A stretch of DNA of 64,000 bases, from assembly GCA_963812775.1 (NCBI GenBank), contig CAWEWH010000007.1, forward strand, positions 434,001 to 498,000, written 5' to 3'. The notes beneath the pieces are model-generated. The model searched no databases, was not told where the DNA came from, and saw nothing but the letters and a program-made list of their open reading frames with translations. Source of the stretch: CAWEWH01 sp963812775. GTDB taxonomy: Bacteria > Pseudomonadota > Alphaproteobacteria > Rhizobiales > Beijerinckiaceae. Numbering within the stretch: the first letter of the stretch is position 1; each line of letters begins with the position of its first letter. The translations under genes were made by a program, and so were the position numbers. Below are positions 42,216-51,061 of this stretch, piece by piece.

Positions 42216-43751
42216 ATGCTCGACGGCCTCGCAATGTTTGGCACCGCCGTCCTCGGTTACCTGACGCCGATGTCCCTGACGCTCGCCTTCGGCGCAACCT
42301 TACTTGGCATTCTGGCCGGCTGCATGCCGGGGCTAAGCGCGACGCTCGTGATCACGCTCTTGACAACGCTGACTCTCAAACTTGATCCTAGTACGGCGAT
42401 TTTGGTGCTCGTATGCGCTTACAATGGCGCGATTTACGGCGGTAGTCGTACAGCCATCCTTCTCAACATCCCCGGTACGGCTGCTAATGCTGCCGCATGT
42501 CTTGATGGCTATGCCCTAGCGCGCCGAGGCGAGGCCGGTCGCGCTATGGGCATCGCGACTGCCGGTTCGGTGCTAGGTACACTCTTCGGCCTTGTCTGTC
42601 TGGCCCTCTTCACGCCGCTATTGGGTGAGGTTGCGTTGAAGTTCGGCGCCTTTGAGTTCTTCTGGCTCGCGTTGCTCGGCGTCGTCACGTCGGGCAATCT
42701 TGTAGCCGCCGATCCACTCAAAGGGTGGCTCGCCGGCTTCCTGGGTCTCTTCGTTGCCTGTATTGGGCAAGAAGGGCTGTACGCTTTTCCGCGGTTTAGT
42801 TTTGGCAACACCGATCTTGCCGGCGGGTTTTCCCTCATCCCGGTGCTGGTCGGAGCTTTCGGATTCTCTGAAGTCTTGACGGTGATGAGCGAGCGAACTG
42901 CGCGCGCCAAGATTTGCGAGTTCGGCTCCGCAATCCCCCGCATTATGGACGTACTGCATCACTGGAAGACAATCATCCGATCCGGCGTAATTGGCGTCTG
43001 GATCGGGATCCTTCCTGGCGTTGGAGAGGACATGGCGGCGTGGTCCTCGTACGCCACGGCGAAGCGTCTGAGTCGCGAGCCCGAAAAATACGGCAATGGC
43101 TCAATAGAGGGGCTCATGGCGGCGGAGACGGGCGATAATGCCTCGGTGCCGGGGGGGATCATTCCAGCCCTAGCCCTTGCCATTCCGGGCTCGGCGCCGT
43201 GCGCTGTGTTGCTAGCCGCGATGATCATTCATGGCGTACAGCCAGGGCCCATGCTGATGGTGGAGAATCCACAATTCGTCTTCGATGTCGTCGGCATGGT
43301 GCTGTTCTCGACGCTCGGGATCCTGTTCTTTGGGCTCTTCTTTATTCGCCCGATGCTAAAGATCGTCCAGGTCCCCCGTACCCTGCTAATGCCGATCATC
43401 TTCGCACTCTGCACGATTGGCACTTTCTCGCTGGCCTCCCGGCTATTCGATGTTTGGACCATGCTGGGCTTCGGATTGCTCGTGTTTATCATGCGTCGCT
43501 TTGGCTATCCCGCAGCGCCCTTCGTGCTCGGCGTCGTCCTTGGCGACATTCTCGACAAGAATCTGAGACGCGGTCTCGTCCTGAGCGACGGCGACATCCT
43601 GCCATTCGTGACGCGTCCGTTGAGCGCCGCCCTGGCGCTTTTGGTCCTGTGGACCTTCATCACCAATGTGCCGACGATAGATCGGCTTGTGAAGGGACAG
43701 CTCCGCGCGCTGGGCGGTTACCTGTTCCGCCGGGCAAATGGGGCAAAGTGA
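42216..43751 (+). CDS. tctA: Tripartite tricarboxylate transporter large permease TctA
   Basis: 511 residues, about 12 membrane helices; family motifs LLGILAGCMPGLSATLVITLLTTLT, YNGAIYGGSRTAILLNIPGTAANAAACLDGYALARRGEAGRAMGI, GVWIGILPGVGEDMAAWSSYATAKRLS, GDNASVPGGIIPALALAIPGSAPCAVLLAAM. Full length. Uses a cation gradient for solute uptake. GGGAG 5 bp upstream fixes ATG 42216; a GTG at 42207 directly after the tctB stop is also possible. Followed after 3 bp by an isomerase-like gene, so uptake and catabolism are one unit. Confidence 0.95.
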   Translation: MLDGLAMFGTAVLGYLTPMSLTLAFGATLLGILAGCMPGLSATLVITLLTTLTLKLDPSTAILVLVCAYNGAIYGGSRTAILLNIPGTAANAAACLDGYALARRGEAGRAMGIATAGSVLGTLFGLVCLALFTPLLGEVALKFGAFEFFWLALLGVVTSGNLVAADPLKGWLAGFLGLFVACIGQEGLYAFPRFSFGNTDLAGGFSLIPVLVGAFGFSEVLTVMSERTARAKICEFGSAIPRIMDVLHHWKTIIRSGVIGVWIGILPGVGEDMAAWSSYATAKRLSREPEKYGNGSIEGLMAAETGDNASVPGGIIPALALAIPGSAPCAVLLAAMIIHGVQPGPMLMVENPQFVFDVVGMVLFSTLGILFFGLFFIRPMLKIVQVPRTLLMPIIFALCTIGTFSLASRLFDVWTMLGFGLLVFIMRRFGYPAAPFVLGVVLGDILDKNLRRGLVLSDGDILPFVTRPLSAALALLVLWTFITNVPTIDRLVKGQLRALGGYLFRRANGAK

Positions 43752-43754
43752 ACG

Positions 43755-44582
43755 ATGCACGTGGCCCTTTGCAACGAAGTCCTCGGAGATATGCCCTTCG
43801 AACAGCAATGTGGTTTCGCGCGTTCGGTCGGATACGACGGTCTCGAGATTGCACCCTTCACTCTTGGCCATGACCCGCATCTCCTGACGAACGAAAAACG
43901 CGTCCAGCTCCGGCGGGCAGCAAAAAATGCTGGCATTGCTATTACCAGTCTGCACTATCTCCTGCTGACCCCCGCTGGTTTGTCCATCACAGCAGCCGAT
44001 CAGCTGCTGAGGGCGCGTACTTTGGACGTGATGCGCCGGCTGTGCGACCTCGCGGCGGATCTTGGGGCAGGCATTCTCGTACATGGCTCGCCGGCGCAGC
44101 GATGTTTGGAGCAAGGCGACGAGACAGAAGGACGTAAGAGAGCGGTAGAGTGCTTCGCCGCGGTCGCCGACGCGGCGAGCGATGCTGGCGTCATGTACTT
44201 GATCGAGCCCTTGGCGCGGCCAGAAACAACATTCATCAACACCGTAGAAGAGGCTGCAGCGGTCGTTAGCGCAATCTCCAGCCCGGCGATCAAGACAATG
44301 ATTGACTGCTCTGCTGCCGCTCGCAGCGAAGATGCGAGCATTCCGACCTTGTTGCGTACTTGGCTACCAACCGGGCTCGTCACACACATCCATTTGAACG
44401 ATCCCAATCGCCGAGGGCCCGGAGAGGGTGAACTCCTGTTCACGCCGATCCTACAAACCCTCAAAGAGCAGGCGTATCGCGGCGTTGCTGCGATCGAACC
44501 CTTTGTCTACGACCCCGACGGGCCGGCCTGCGCTGCTCGAGCTATTGGCTACATTCGGGGCATTGAGGAGGCAGTGAGGTGA
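43755..44582 (+). CDS. Sugar phosphate isomerase/epimerase-like TIM barrel 1
   Basis: 275 residues, AP-endonuclease-2 / xylose-isomerase-like fold: MHVALCNEVLGDMPFEQQCGFARSVGYDGLEIAPF start, LITSLHYLLL region, ILVHGSPAQR, MYLIEPLARPETTFINTVEEAA (metal-ligand Glu in LIEP), KTMIDCSAAARSED, VTHIHLNDPNRRGPGEGELLF (metal-ligand His and Asp), AAIEPFVYDPDG (Glu). A divalent-metal enzyme for isomerisation, epimerisation, or elimination/hydration of a sugar derivative. Stop overlaps the TetR gene (GTGA). Confidence 0.88.
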   Translation: MHVALCNEVLGDMPFEQQCGFARSVGYDGLEIAPFTLGHDPHLLTNEKRVQLRRAAKNAGIAITSLHYLLLTPAGLSITAADQLLRARTLDVMRRLCDLAADLGAGILVHGSPAQRCLEQGDETEGRKRAVECFAAVADAASDAGVMYLIEPLARPETTFINTVEEAAAVVSAISSPAIKTMIDCSAAARSEDASIPTLLRTWLPTGLVTHIHLNDPNRRGPGEGELLFTPILQTLKEQAYRGVAAIEPFVYDPDGPACAARAIGYIRGIEEAVR

Positions 44583-45241
44583 GCATGCCATCCTCCGAGG
44601 CGCGCGAAACGAATTCCCGTCGCCGCCGCTCTCGAGACAGCGCCGCAACGGCGGCATCAATTTTGGCCGCGGCGACAAAGGAGTTTGCCAGCTATGGATT
44701 CGGTGGCGGACGCATCGATCGAATTGCCGAGCGGGCCCGCGTCAATCAACGGATGATCTATCATCACTTCGAGAGCAAGCGGGGGCTTTATTTGGCGGTC
44801 CTCGAAGGTGCCTATCAGCGAGAACGATCAGCGGAGATGACGCTGAGATTGGACGAAATCGAGCCTCGGCAAGCAATGCGGGGATTGGTCGAATACACCT
44901 TCGATAGCTTCGTTAAGGACCGCACCTTCATCAAGCTACTCAACGACGAGAACCTACATAAGGCGGCGCACCTTAAGCGGTCTAGGCGAATAGCCGAGAT
45001 GCATTCCCCTCTCATCGCCATTGTGCAGAACATCTTGGAGCGGGGCGCTGCGGCCGGGGTATTCCGGCGCGACGTTGATCCTCTGCAGACGTGGATCTCC
45101 ATCGCGGCGGTCAGTTACTTCTACTTCTCCAATATCTACACGCTATCCGCCATCTTTCGGCGCGACTTTGACAGCACGAAGGCACGTGCATCACGGCGCA
45201 AGCACGTCGTGGACATCGTGTTATCCCACCTGAGACCGTAG
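44579..45241 (+). CDS. TetR-family transcription regulator
   Basis: 220 residues: HTH about 20-70 (AASILAAATKEFASYGFGGGRIDRIAERARVNQRMIYHHFESKRGLYLAVLEGAY), then a ligand-binding helical domain with a hydrophobic pocket (DFDSTKARAS end). Starts GTG 44579 overlapping the isomerase stop, or ATG 44585. Located inside the catabolic operon, so it probably controls it in response to the substrate or an intermediate. Downstream gene starts 20 bp later with a strong AGGAGAG. Confidence 0.92.
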   Translation: MSMPSSEARETNSRRRRSRDSAATAASILAAATKEFASYGFGGGRIDRIAERARVNQRMIYHHFESKRGLYLAVLEGAYQRERSAEMTLRLDEIEPRQAMRGLVEYTFDSFVKDRTFIKLLNDENLHKAAHLKRSRRIAEMHSPLIAIVQNILERGAAAGVFRRDVDPLQTWISIAAVSYFYFSNIYTLSAIFRRDFDSTKARASRRKHVVDIVLSHLRP

Positions 45242-45261
45242 AGAAGGCGAGGAGAGTACGT

Positions 45262-46413
45262 ATGGCCGAACGACGGCTGGGAATCATCATGAACGGCGTA
45301 ACGGGGCGCATGGGCACCAACCAACACCTGATACGCTCGATTCTGGCGATTAGGCAGGAGGGTGGCGTTCCACTAAACAATGGTGACCGCGTCATGCCCG
45401 ACCCCATCCTCGTCGGCCGTAACGCCGAGAAGCTTGCACAGCTGGGGAGGCAGCATGGCGTAACCCGCCTCACCACCGATCTCGCCGCGGCGTTGGCCAA
45501 CAACGATGACACCATCTTCTTCGATGCTGCAACGACCCAGATGCGACCCGCGTTGCTCGGAAGAGCAATAGATTCCGGCAAACATATCTATTGTGAAAAG
45601 CCAGTTGCGACAGGCTTGAAGGAAGCGCTGGCTATCGCTCGAAAGGCAAAGGCTGCGGGTGTCCGTCACGGCGTCGTTCAGGATAAGCTATTTTTGCCTG
45701 GCCTGCGCAAACTCAAGATGATGATTGAGAGCGGCTATTTCGGGCGCTTGCTGTCTGTCCGGGGTGAATTTGGCTATTGGGTCTTCGAGGGTGACCTGCA
45801 GGCGACCCAGCGGCCATCATGGAACTACCGAGCTGAGGATGGTGGCGGCATCATTCTCGACATGATCTGTCACTGGCGTTACGTCCTCGACAACATCTTC
45901 GGCGCCGTGAAATCGGTGTCGTGCATTGGTGCGACCCACATTCCTGAGCGCGTCGACGAAGGTGGCAACCGGTATAAGGCCACCGCCGACGACGCGGCCT
46001 ATGCGACATTCGAGCTGGAAGGCGGGGTCATTGCGCACATCAACAGCTCTTGGTGTACTCGCGTTCGGCGCGACGATCTCGTCACATTCCATGTCGATGG
46101 CACGCACGGCTCAGCGGTTGCAACACTGAGTGACGTGTACACCCAGCATCGCATGAATACCCCTCGACCCGTGTGGAACCCTGACGTGCGGCAGAGCATC
46201 AATTTTTTTGAGAGTTGGCAGGTTGCTCCTGAGTTTGCGTCCTTCGGCAACGGGTTCAAGTTGCAGTGGGAGGCCTTCATCCGCCATGTCATGGACGGTG
46301 AGCCATACAAGTGGGACCTGTTGGAAGGCGCCAAGGGCGTGCAGCTGGTGGAGTGTGCTCACCAGAGTTGGCGCGAACGGCGCTGGGTAAACGTACCAGA
46401 CCTCAGCCTATGA
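45262..46413 (+). CDS. Gfo/Idh/MocA-family oxidoreductase 1
   Basis: 383 residues, NAD(P)-binding Rossmann domain at the N-terminus (RLGIIMNGVTGRMGTNQHL, an unusual variant of the GxGxxG loop) and the family's EKPVATGLKEAL (catalytic Lys). C-terminal alpha/beta domain with EDGGGIILDMICHWRYVLDNIFG: the GG...D...H motif positions the catalytic His. The GYWVFEGDLQATQRPSWNYR insertion is distinctive. Oxidises or reduces a sugar or cyclitol hydroxyl. Located in the tct catabolic operon. Confidence 0.9.
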   Translation: MAERRLGIIMNGVTGRMGTNQHLIRSILAIRQEGGVPLNNGDRVMPDPILVGRNAEKLAQLGRQHGVTRLTTDLAAALANNDDTIFFDAATTQMRPALLGRAIDSGKHIYCEKPVATGLKEALAIARKAKAAGVRHGVVQDKLFLPGLRKLKMMIESGYFGRLLSVRGEFGYWVFEGDLQATQRPSWNYRAEDGGGIILDMICHWRYVLDNIFGAVKSVSCIGATHIPERVDEGGNRYKATADDAAYATFELEGGVIAHINSSWCTRVRRDDLVTFHVDGTHGSAVATLSDVYTQHRMNTPRPVWNPDVRQSINFFESWQVAPEFASFGNGFKLQWEAFIRHVMDGEPYKWDLLEGAKGVQLVECAHQSWRERRWVNVPDLSL

Positions 46414-46422
46414 GAGGCACCA

Positions 46423-47619
46423 ATGAACATCACGCTCTCCAACTTGAAGATCGCTTTGCCGCTCCCCGGCGGCAAACTGGAAACGTTCGTGCTGTCGCAA
46501 CCTTGTTTCTTTCCCGAAACGGCAAAGGGCATCATGAATTGGGTAGCTTTCGCTGCCGTTCACGTGGTTGCTGATGCACGCGCGTCGGTCGACCCATGGC
46601 TTGACGTGGCCGTGGATTGGGAGCGTACGCTCGCTTACCGCGAATACCTTTACGATCTTGGCTTGGGAGTTGCTGAGGCGATGGATACAGCTCAACGCGG
46701 TATGGGGCTCGATTGGCCGACGTTGCTTGAGCTCATTCGCCGCAGTGTGAACTTGGCAAAGGCATGGGAGGCCCGAGAGGGACGTCCCGCACGCTTGGCG
46801 TCTGGCTGCGGAACGGACCAACTCGATTTACCAAATGTAAGGTCAGTCGACGAGGTGGTTCGTGCCTATGAAGAGCAGATGGCGGCCATTGAGGCAGTGG
46901 GGGGGCGCCTCATCATCATGGCAAGCCGTGCCTTGGCGCGTGTCGCCCAATCTCCGGCCGACTATGAGCGCGTTTATGATCGGGTCCTCAGACAAGCACG
47001 CGAGCCGGTGATCATTCACTGGTTAGGCGACATGTTCGATCCCGCACTGGCCGGATATTGGGGCTCCAATGACGCCGACGGCGCCATGCGCACAGCGCTG
47101 GATATCATCAACGCCCATGCGCCCAAGGTGGATGGAGTCAAGATCTCTCTTCTGGACAAGCACAAAGAAATCAGTATGCGCCGCGGCCTGGTCGAAGGTG
47201 TTCGCATGTATACTGGGGATGACTTCAACTACGCCGAGTTGATCGCGGGCGATGATGTCGGTTACAGCGACGCCCTGCTCGGCATCTTTGATGCCATCGC
47301 GCCTGCCGCTTCAGCCGCGCTGTGTGCGCTGGGCGCCGGCGACGAGGCGGGGTTTCACGACATCCTTTCGCCGACCGTGCCTCTGTCTCGACACATCTTT
47401 CAGGCGCCGACGCGCTTCTACAAAACGGGTGTCGTCTTTTTGGCATACTTGAACGGTCTGCAGGATCACTTCGTGATGGTTGGCGGCCAACAAAGCGCTC
47501 GTTCGATCGTGCATCTGTCGGAATTATTCCGGCTAGCGGATCGCGCCGGCCTCCTTCGGGATCCCAGTCTGGCGCGACGGCGAATGGCAACGGTTTTGGA
47601 TCTCCACGGTCTCGGCTAA
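46423..47619 (+). CDS. DUF993 family protein, likely TIM-barrel aldolase-like enzyme
   Basis: 398 residues. The sequence around LASGCGTDQLDLPN, YEEQMAAIEAVGGRLIIMASRALARVA, VIIHWLGDMFDPALAGYWG and KVDGVKISLLDKHKEISMRRGL matches the DUF993 family, related in fold to dihydrodipicolinate synthase-like aldolases; the Lys in VDGVKISLLD corresponds to the place of the Schiff-base lysine, which suggests but does not prove a lyase. No experimental role is known to me. Starts 9 bp after the dehydrogenase and overlaps the next gene by 1 bp (TAATG). Confidence 0.85.
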   Translation: MNITLSNLKIALPLPGGKLETFVLSQPCFFPETAKGIMNWVAFAAVHVVADARASVDPWLDVAVDWERTLAYREYLYDLGLGVAEAMDTAQRGMGLDWPTLLELIRRSVNLAKAWEAREGRPARLASGCGTDQLDLPNVRSVDEVVRAYEEQMAAIEAVGGRLIIMASRALARVAQSPADYERVYDRVLRQAREPVIIHWLGDMFDPALAGYWGSNDADGAMRTALDIINAHAPKVDGVKISLLDKHKEISMRRGLVEGVRMYTGDDFNYAELIAGDDVGYSDALLGIFDAIAPAASAALCALGAGDEAGFHDILSPTVPLSRHIFQAPTRFYKTGVVFLAYLNGLQDHFVMVGGQQSARSIVHLSELFRLADRAGLLRDPSLARRRMATVLDLHGLG

Positions 47620-48482
47620 TGCGTGATCTCACCGCTGACCTGAGTCATTTATCAATCAACACGGCAACGGTCCGGAAACAGCTTGCTCTGCCTGGCATCA
47701 TTGAGTACTGCGCGCGACGCGAGATACGACTGATTTGCCCCTGGCGCGACCAGGTGCAAGCGGCTGGGATTCGGCAGATTTCCACGCTACTAAAGGATAC
47801 CGGGATCAGATTGTCTGGATACTGCCGCGGCGGCTTCTTCCCTGCCATCGATTTAAAGGGCCTAAGGGACGCTCTCGAGGATAACCGGAGGGCGGTCGAT
47901 GAAGCGAAATCGCTCGACGCGCCCTGCCTTGTGATGGTCGTAGGGTCGCTTCCTGGGGCGCTCACCGGCAAGCCAACGTCTCATAACCTGGCGCTGGCAC
48001 GGCAACAGGTATTTGACGGGCTAAGCGCTACGCTGGCGTACGCACGGACAGTGGGGATGCCGCTCGCGATCGAACCTCTCCATCCGATGCAGGCCGCCGA
48101 GCGGGCCTGCGTTAACACCCTGGAACAGGCGCTCGACATATGTGATGCCCTCGATGCTGAGGCGACCGGCGAAGTCGGAGTGGCCGTCGACGCCTATCAC
48201 GTATGGTGGGACCCAAAACTCGAAAGCCAACTGAGGCGTGCTGGCGCGGCGCGACTGCTTGCCTACCACGTTTGCGATTGGCTTGTGCCAACACAGGATC
48301 TTGTGAATGACCGCGGTATGATGGGGGAGGGTGTGATTGAACTCAAGAAGTTGCGTGGACTTGTTGAAGGCGGCGGCTATCGCGGTCCAGTCGAGGTCGA
48401 AATTTTCTCAGATAGATGGTGGAGCGCTCCAATCGAGGAAGTCCTGGACCAATGTGCCATACGCTACGGCACTGTAGTTTAG
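47619..48482 (+). CDS. Sugar phosphate isomerase/epimerase-like TIM barrel 2
   Basis: 287 residues starting MRDLTADLSHLSINTATVRK. AP-endonuclease-2 type barrel with the metal-site residues: AIEPLHPMQAAERACVNTLEQALDICDAL (Glu and His), VGVAVDAYHVWWDPKLESQL (Asp, His), YHVCDWLVPTQDLVNDRGMMGEGVIEL (His/Asp) and PVEVEIFSDRWW (Glu). Related to IolE/IolI-like and 3-keto-sugar elimination or hydration enzymes. The ATG is within the preceding stop (TAATG). Different subgroup from the barrel at 43755, so the two would do different steps. Confidence 0.9.
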   Translation: MRDLTADLSHLSINTATVRKQLALPGIIEYCARREIRLICPWRDQVQAAGIRQISTLLKDTGIRLSGYCRGGFFPAIDLKGLRDALEDNRRAVDEAKSLDAPCLVMVVGSLPGALTGKPTSHNLALARQQVFDGLSATLAYARTVGMPLAIEPLHPMQAAERACVNTLEQALDICDALDAEATGEVGVAVDAYHVWWDPKLESQLRRAGAARLLAYHVCDWLVPTQDLVNDRGMMGEGVIELKKLRGLVEGGGYRGPVEVEIFSDRWWSAPIEEVLDQCAIRYGTVV

Positions 48483-48512
48483 CGGCATCAACATTCGCGG
48501 AATGCGGCGACA

Positions 48513-49730
48513 ATGAAAAGTCGTAAGCACGTGCGTATCGGCCTCGTGGGGGCAGGGTTCCTGGCTGAAACTCGGGCTCGTTGCTACGCAAAGGTGGCCG
48601 GGTACAACGTTGAGATCGTCGCGGTCGCAGCGCGAACTGAGGAAAACGCACGCAAATTCGCTACTCGGCATGGGGTGGCGCATGCCTGCCGGAACTTTGA
48701 AGAGTTGTTGCGGCGCCCCGACCTCGACGTCGTGGATCTTTGTATTCCGAATCACCTTCATCGTCCCGTAACTGAAGCTGCGGCGGCTGCGGGAAAACAT
48801 GTAGTCTGTACCAAGCCGCTTGCAGCGTACGTTGGTCAGGATCTTTCGAGTGGTGCTGAGGACGCCCAGATCGCCGCTCAGGACCGAGAAGTGATGCGCA
48901 CTGTTGCCGTGCGGGACGCCGAGGCGATGGTCGCAGCGACCGACAGAGCCGGCGTCCAACTCATGTATGGAGAAAACTGGATCTATGCACCGTCTATCCA
49001 GCGAGCAGCGGGCCTTATCGCGCGCAGTGGCGGTACAATTTTAGAGATGCGTGGGGGCGAGTGTCATAGCGGATCGCACTCGCCGTTTTCTAAATCGTGG
49101 CGGCATGCCGGTGGCGGCGCCCTCATTCGCCTCGGTGCTCATCCGATTGGCGCGATGCTCTATCTAAAGCGAGCGGAGGGCGTTGCTCGAACCGGTAAGC
49201 CGATCGAACCAGCCAGCGTTAGCGCCGAGGTGTCCGATGTCACGCGAATCTCAGCAGCGGCCGCTCGTGCGAACAGCTTCATTGCTTGCGGGTGGCAGGA
49301 CGTCGAGACCTGGGCGGGGGTGCTAATCACCTTCACGGATGGATCGCGTGCGATCGCCTACGCGTCCGATGCGTTGCTGGGTGGAATGGAGAGCAAGCTC
49401 GAGGTGTTCCTCGACAACAGTCAATTCAAGTGCAATTTGAGTCCTTACAACCTTCTGCGCGCGTATACTCCCGACGCGGCGATTTTTGGCGACGCGTATG
49501 TGATGGAGAAAGTTAGCACTAGCGCTGGGTGGACTACCCCCCTTCCGGATGAGGATTGGAGCTCCGGCCATCAAGCCATGTGCCAGGACTTTACCGAGGC
49601 GGTTGCTGAGGGTAGGCCGGCTAGCGCCACCGGTCAGCTGGGAGTGGCTGTCACAAACGTGATCTATGCTGCCTACCTCGCGGCCGACACTGGACGCCGA
49701 GTTCAATCTAGCCTGAGCAGTGCACGTTAG
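48513..49730 (+). CDS. Gfo/Idh/MocA-family oxidoreductase 2
   Basis: 405 residues: Rossmann motif RIGLVGAGFLAETRARCY, catalytic-lysine motif VVCTKPLAAYVG, then the substrate domain with MYGENWIYAPSIQRAA and SWRHAGGGALIRLGAHPIG (GG...xxH motif with catalytic His). The insert SGAEDAQIAAQDREVM (about 110-130) is not common. Different branch from the dehydrogenase at 45262. Last gene of the catabolic block, 30 bp after barrel 2, followed by an intergenic repeat. Confidence 0.9.
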   Translation: MKSRKHVRIGLVGAGFLAETRARCYAKVAGYNVEIVAVAARTEENARKFATRHGVAHACRNFEELLRRPDLDVVDLCIPNHLHRPVTEAAAAAGKHVVCTKPLAAYVGQDLSSGAEDAQIAAQDREVMRTVAVRDAEAMVAATDRAGVQLMYGENWIYAPSIQRAAGLIARSGGTILEMRGGECHSGSHSPFSKSWRHAGGGALIRLGAHPIGAMLYLKRAEGVARTGKPIEPASVSAEVSDVTRISAAAARANSFIACGWQDVETWAGVLITFTDGSRAIAYASDALLGGMESKLEVFLDNSQFKCNLSPYNLLRAYTPDAAIFGDAYVMEKVSTSAGWTTPLPDEDWSSGHQAMCQDFTEAVAEGRPASATGQLGVAVTNVIYAAYLAADTGRRVQSSLSSAR

Positions 49731-49774
49731 CGTGGCGAGGTGCATGTGGCAGACGCGGGTGACCGTCGACCTCT

Positions 49775-49890
49775 GCTACTGGCACTCTCCCGACCTTCGT
49801 GGGTGCCGAGGACGCGTCCGTTGTTGGTGGACAAGCGGACATACGGAGAACGTGTTGCTCAGGTCCGCCTTTGACCCAAAGCGGACATCG
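49775..49890 (+). repeat. Intergenic repeat, copy A
   Basis: Shares the ordered words GGCACT..CCCGACCTTCG, CGAGGACG.GTCCG..TTGGTGGA, ACGTGTTGCTCAGGTCCGCC, TTTGACCC and CGGACATCG with copy B (52630-52740), and the first half with copy C (59813-59880). Resembles a family of 'GGACATGTCCGC'-type intergenic elements known in Bradyrhizobium relatives. It separates the catabolic operon from the convergent transglycosylase gene. Confidence 0.7.
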
Positions 49891-49923
49891 CCATGTGGCT
49901 TTCGCGCGTTTTCTGCTAACCCT

Positions 49924-50736
49924 TCAGTTTTCTGCCAGCCGCTCGGCAAAAAGCACCATTGTCTTGCGATAAACGGTTGAGCGGTTCCACTCGCGCATGA
50001 CCTCAAAATTTGGGGTGCCCTCCCCAAAAGCTGCTCCGATCTTCCAACCGTTGACCTTCAACAAATTGGCGGTAGATGCGAGCACATCCGGGATGCTACG
50101 CCGGAGATCCACATGGCCATCGCCGTCGTAATCGACGCCGTACTTAATGTACGAAGATGGCAGAAACTGCGTCTGGCCAAGCTCTCCAGCGTAAGCACCA
50201 ATGAGGTCGCGCAACGGCAGATCACCGCGTTGGACAATTTGCAGTGCGGCAAGTAATTCACGCTGGAACAGCTCGGTGCGGCGGCAGTCATGCGCCAGCG
50301 TTGCGAGTGTGCGAACCACCGGCAGCTTGCCCATGTCGCTCGTGCCGTTGTCGCTTTCCATCGTCCAGATGGCCATGATCAGCGTCGTGGGCACGCCAAA
50401 TTGGCGCTCCACGCGCGACAACAGCGCAGCATGGCGCTGCATCATTTGCCTGGCACGACTAACGCGGGCCGCAGTGACGCGCGTTGCAGCGTATGCCTCG
50501 AAGCTCTTGCGAAATGTACCGCGTTGCCGTCGGTCGAAAGCAAGTACGGCCGGATCAGACGTGACGCCGGCGAACGCGCTATTGATGATCGCGCGGGACG
50601 TGCCAGCGCTCTCAGCCTCACGCGACATCGCTGTGATGAATGCGTTGAAGTCGCCGCCGCATTGTGCCGCGAATGCGACGGTCATCAACGAAGAAAAAAG
50701 AACGGCCGTCGACGCTGCTAGTACCCGAGTGATCAT
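49924..50736 (-). CDS. Lytic murein transglycosylase, MltB/SLT family
   Basis: 270 residues with signal peptide (MITRVLAASTAVLFSSLMTVAFA). Core motifs: LLSRVERQFGVPTTLIMAIWTMESDNGT (catalytic Glu in MESD), GAYAGELGQTQFLPSSYIKYGVDYDGDGHVDLRRSIPDVLASTANLL and GWKIGAAFGEG. Cleaves peptidoglycan glycan strands in the periplasm. Complete for the short MltB group (no C-terminal peptidoglycan-binding domain). Convergent with the catabolic block; monocistronic. Confidence 0.93.
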   Translation of the reverse strand: MITRVLAASTAVLFSSLMTVAFAAQCGGDFNAFITAMSREAESAGTSRAIINSAFAGVTSDPAVLAFDRRQRGTFRKSFEAYAATRVTAARVSRARQMMQRHAALLSRVERQFGVPTTLIMAIWTMESDNGTSDMGKLPVVRTLATLAHDCRRTELFQRELLAALQIVQRGDLPLRDLIGAYAGELGQTQFLPSSYIKYGVDYDGDGHVDLRRSIPDVLASTANLLKVNGWKIGAAFGEGTPNFEVMREWNRSTVYRKTMVLFAERLAEN

Positions 50737-51061
50737 TCTGCCGCCTTTGCGATGGGTGAACCAATCATTCTAGCGCGCGCTGCCCTGAATTCTCAACCGA
50801 CTAGGGGGCCTAAAACCGGACCTTTGGCGACAAGCATATTGGTGGTACCGGTCCGATAGTTGACCAGCGCCACGTCCACGAGAAGACTGGTAAGAGCCAG
50901 GGCGCGAGCCGCCTGACAACGCGGAACGTCCGCTTTCGGGGATCGAGCGGACGAGAAATGCTCGCGGCGAGCCTTTCGGATCATAACCCGAAGCGGAAAT
51001 TGCGCGCTCTGTTGTTTCATCGCCTTGCCGGCAATAGCAGGCCCTCCGTCTCGCTCCGTCG
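50737..51061. other. Intergenic stretch with a terminator-like hairpin (50928-50952)
   Basis: GTCCGCT (50928-50934) and AGCGGAC (50946-50952) form a 7-bp stem; a second imperfect stem (GCTCGCGGCGAGC) follows. It lies downstream of the amidase gene on the minus strand. No open frame here looks coding. Confidence 0.4.
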
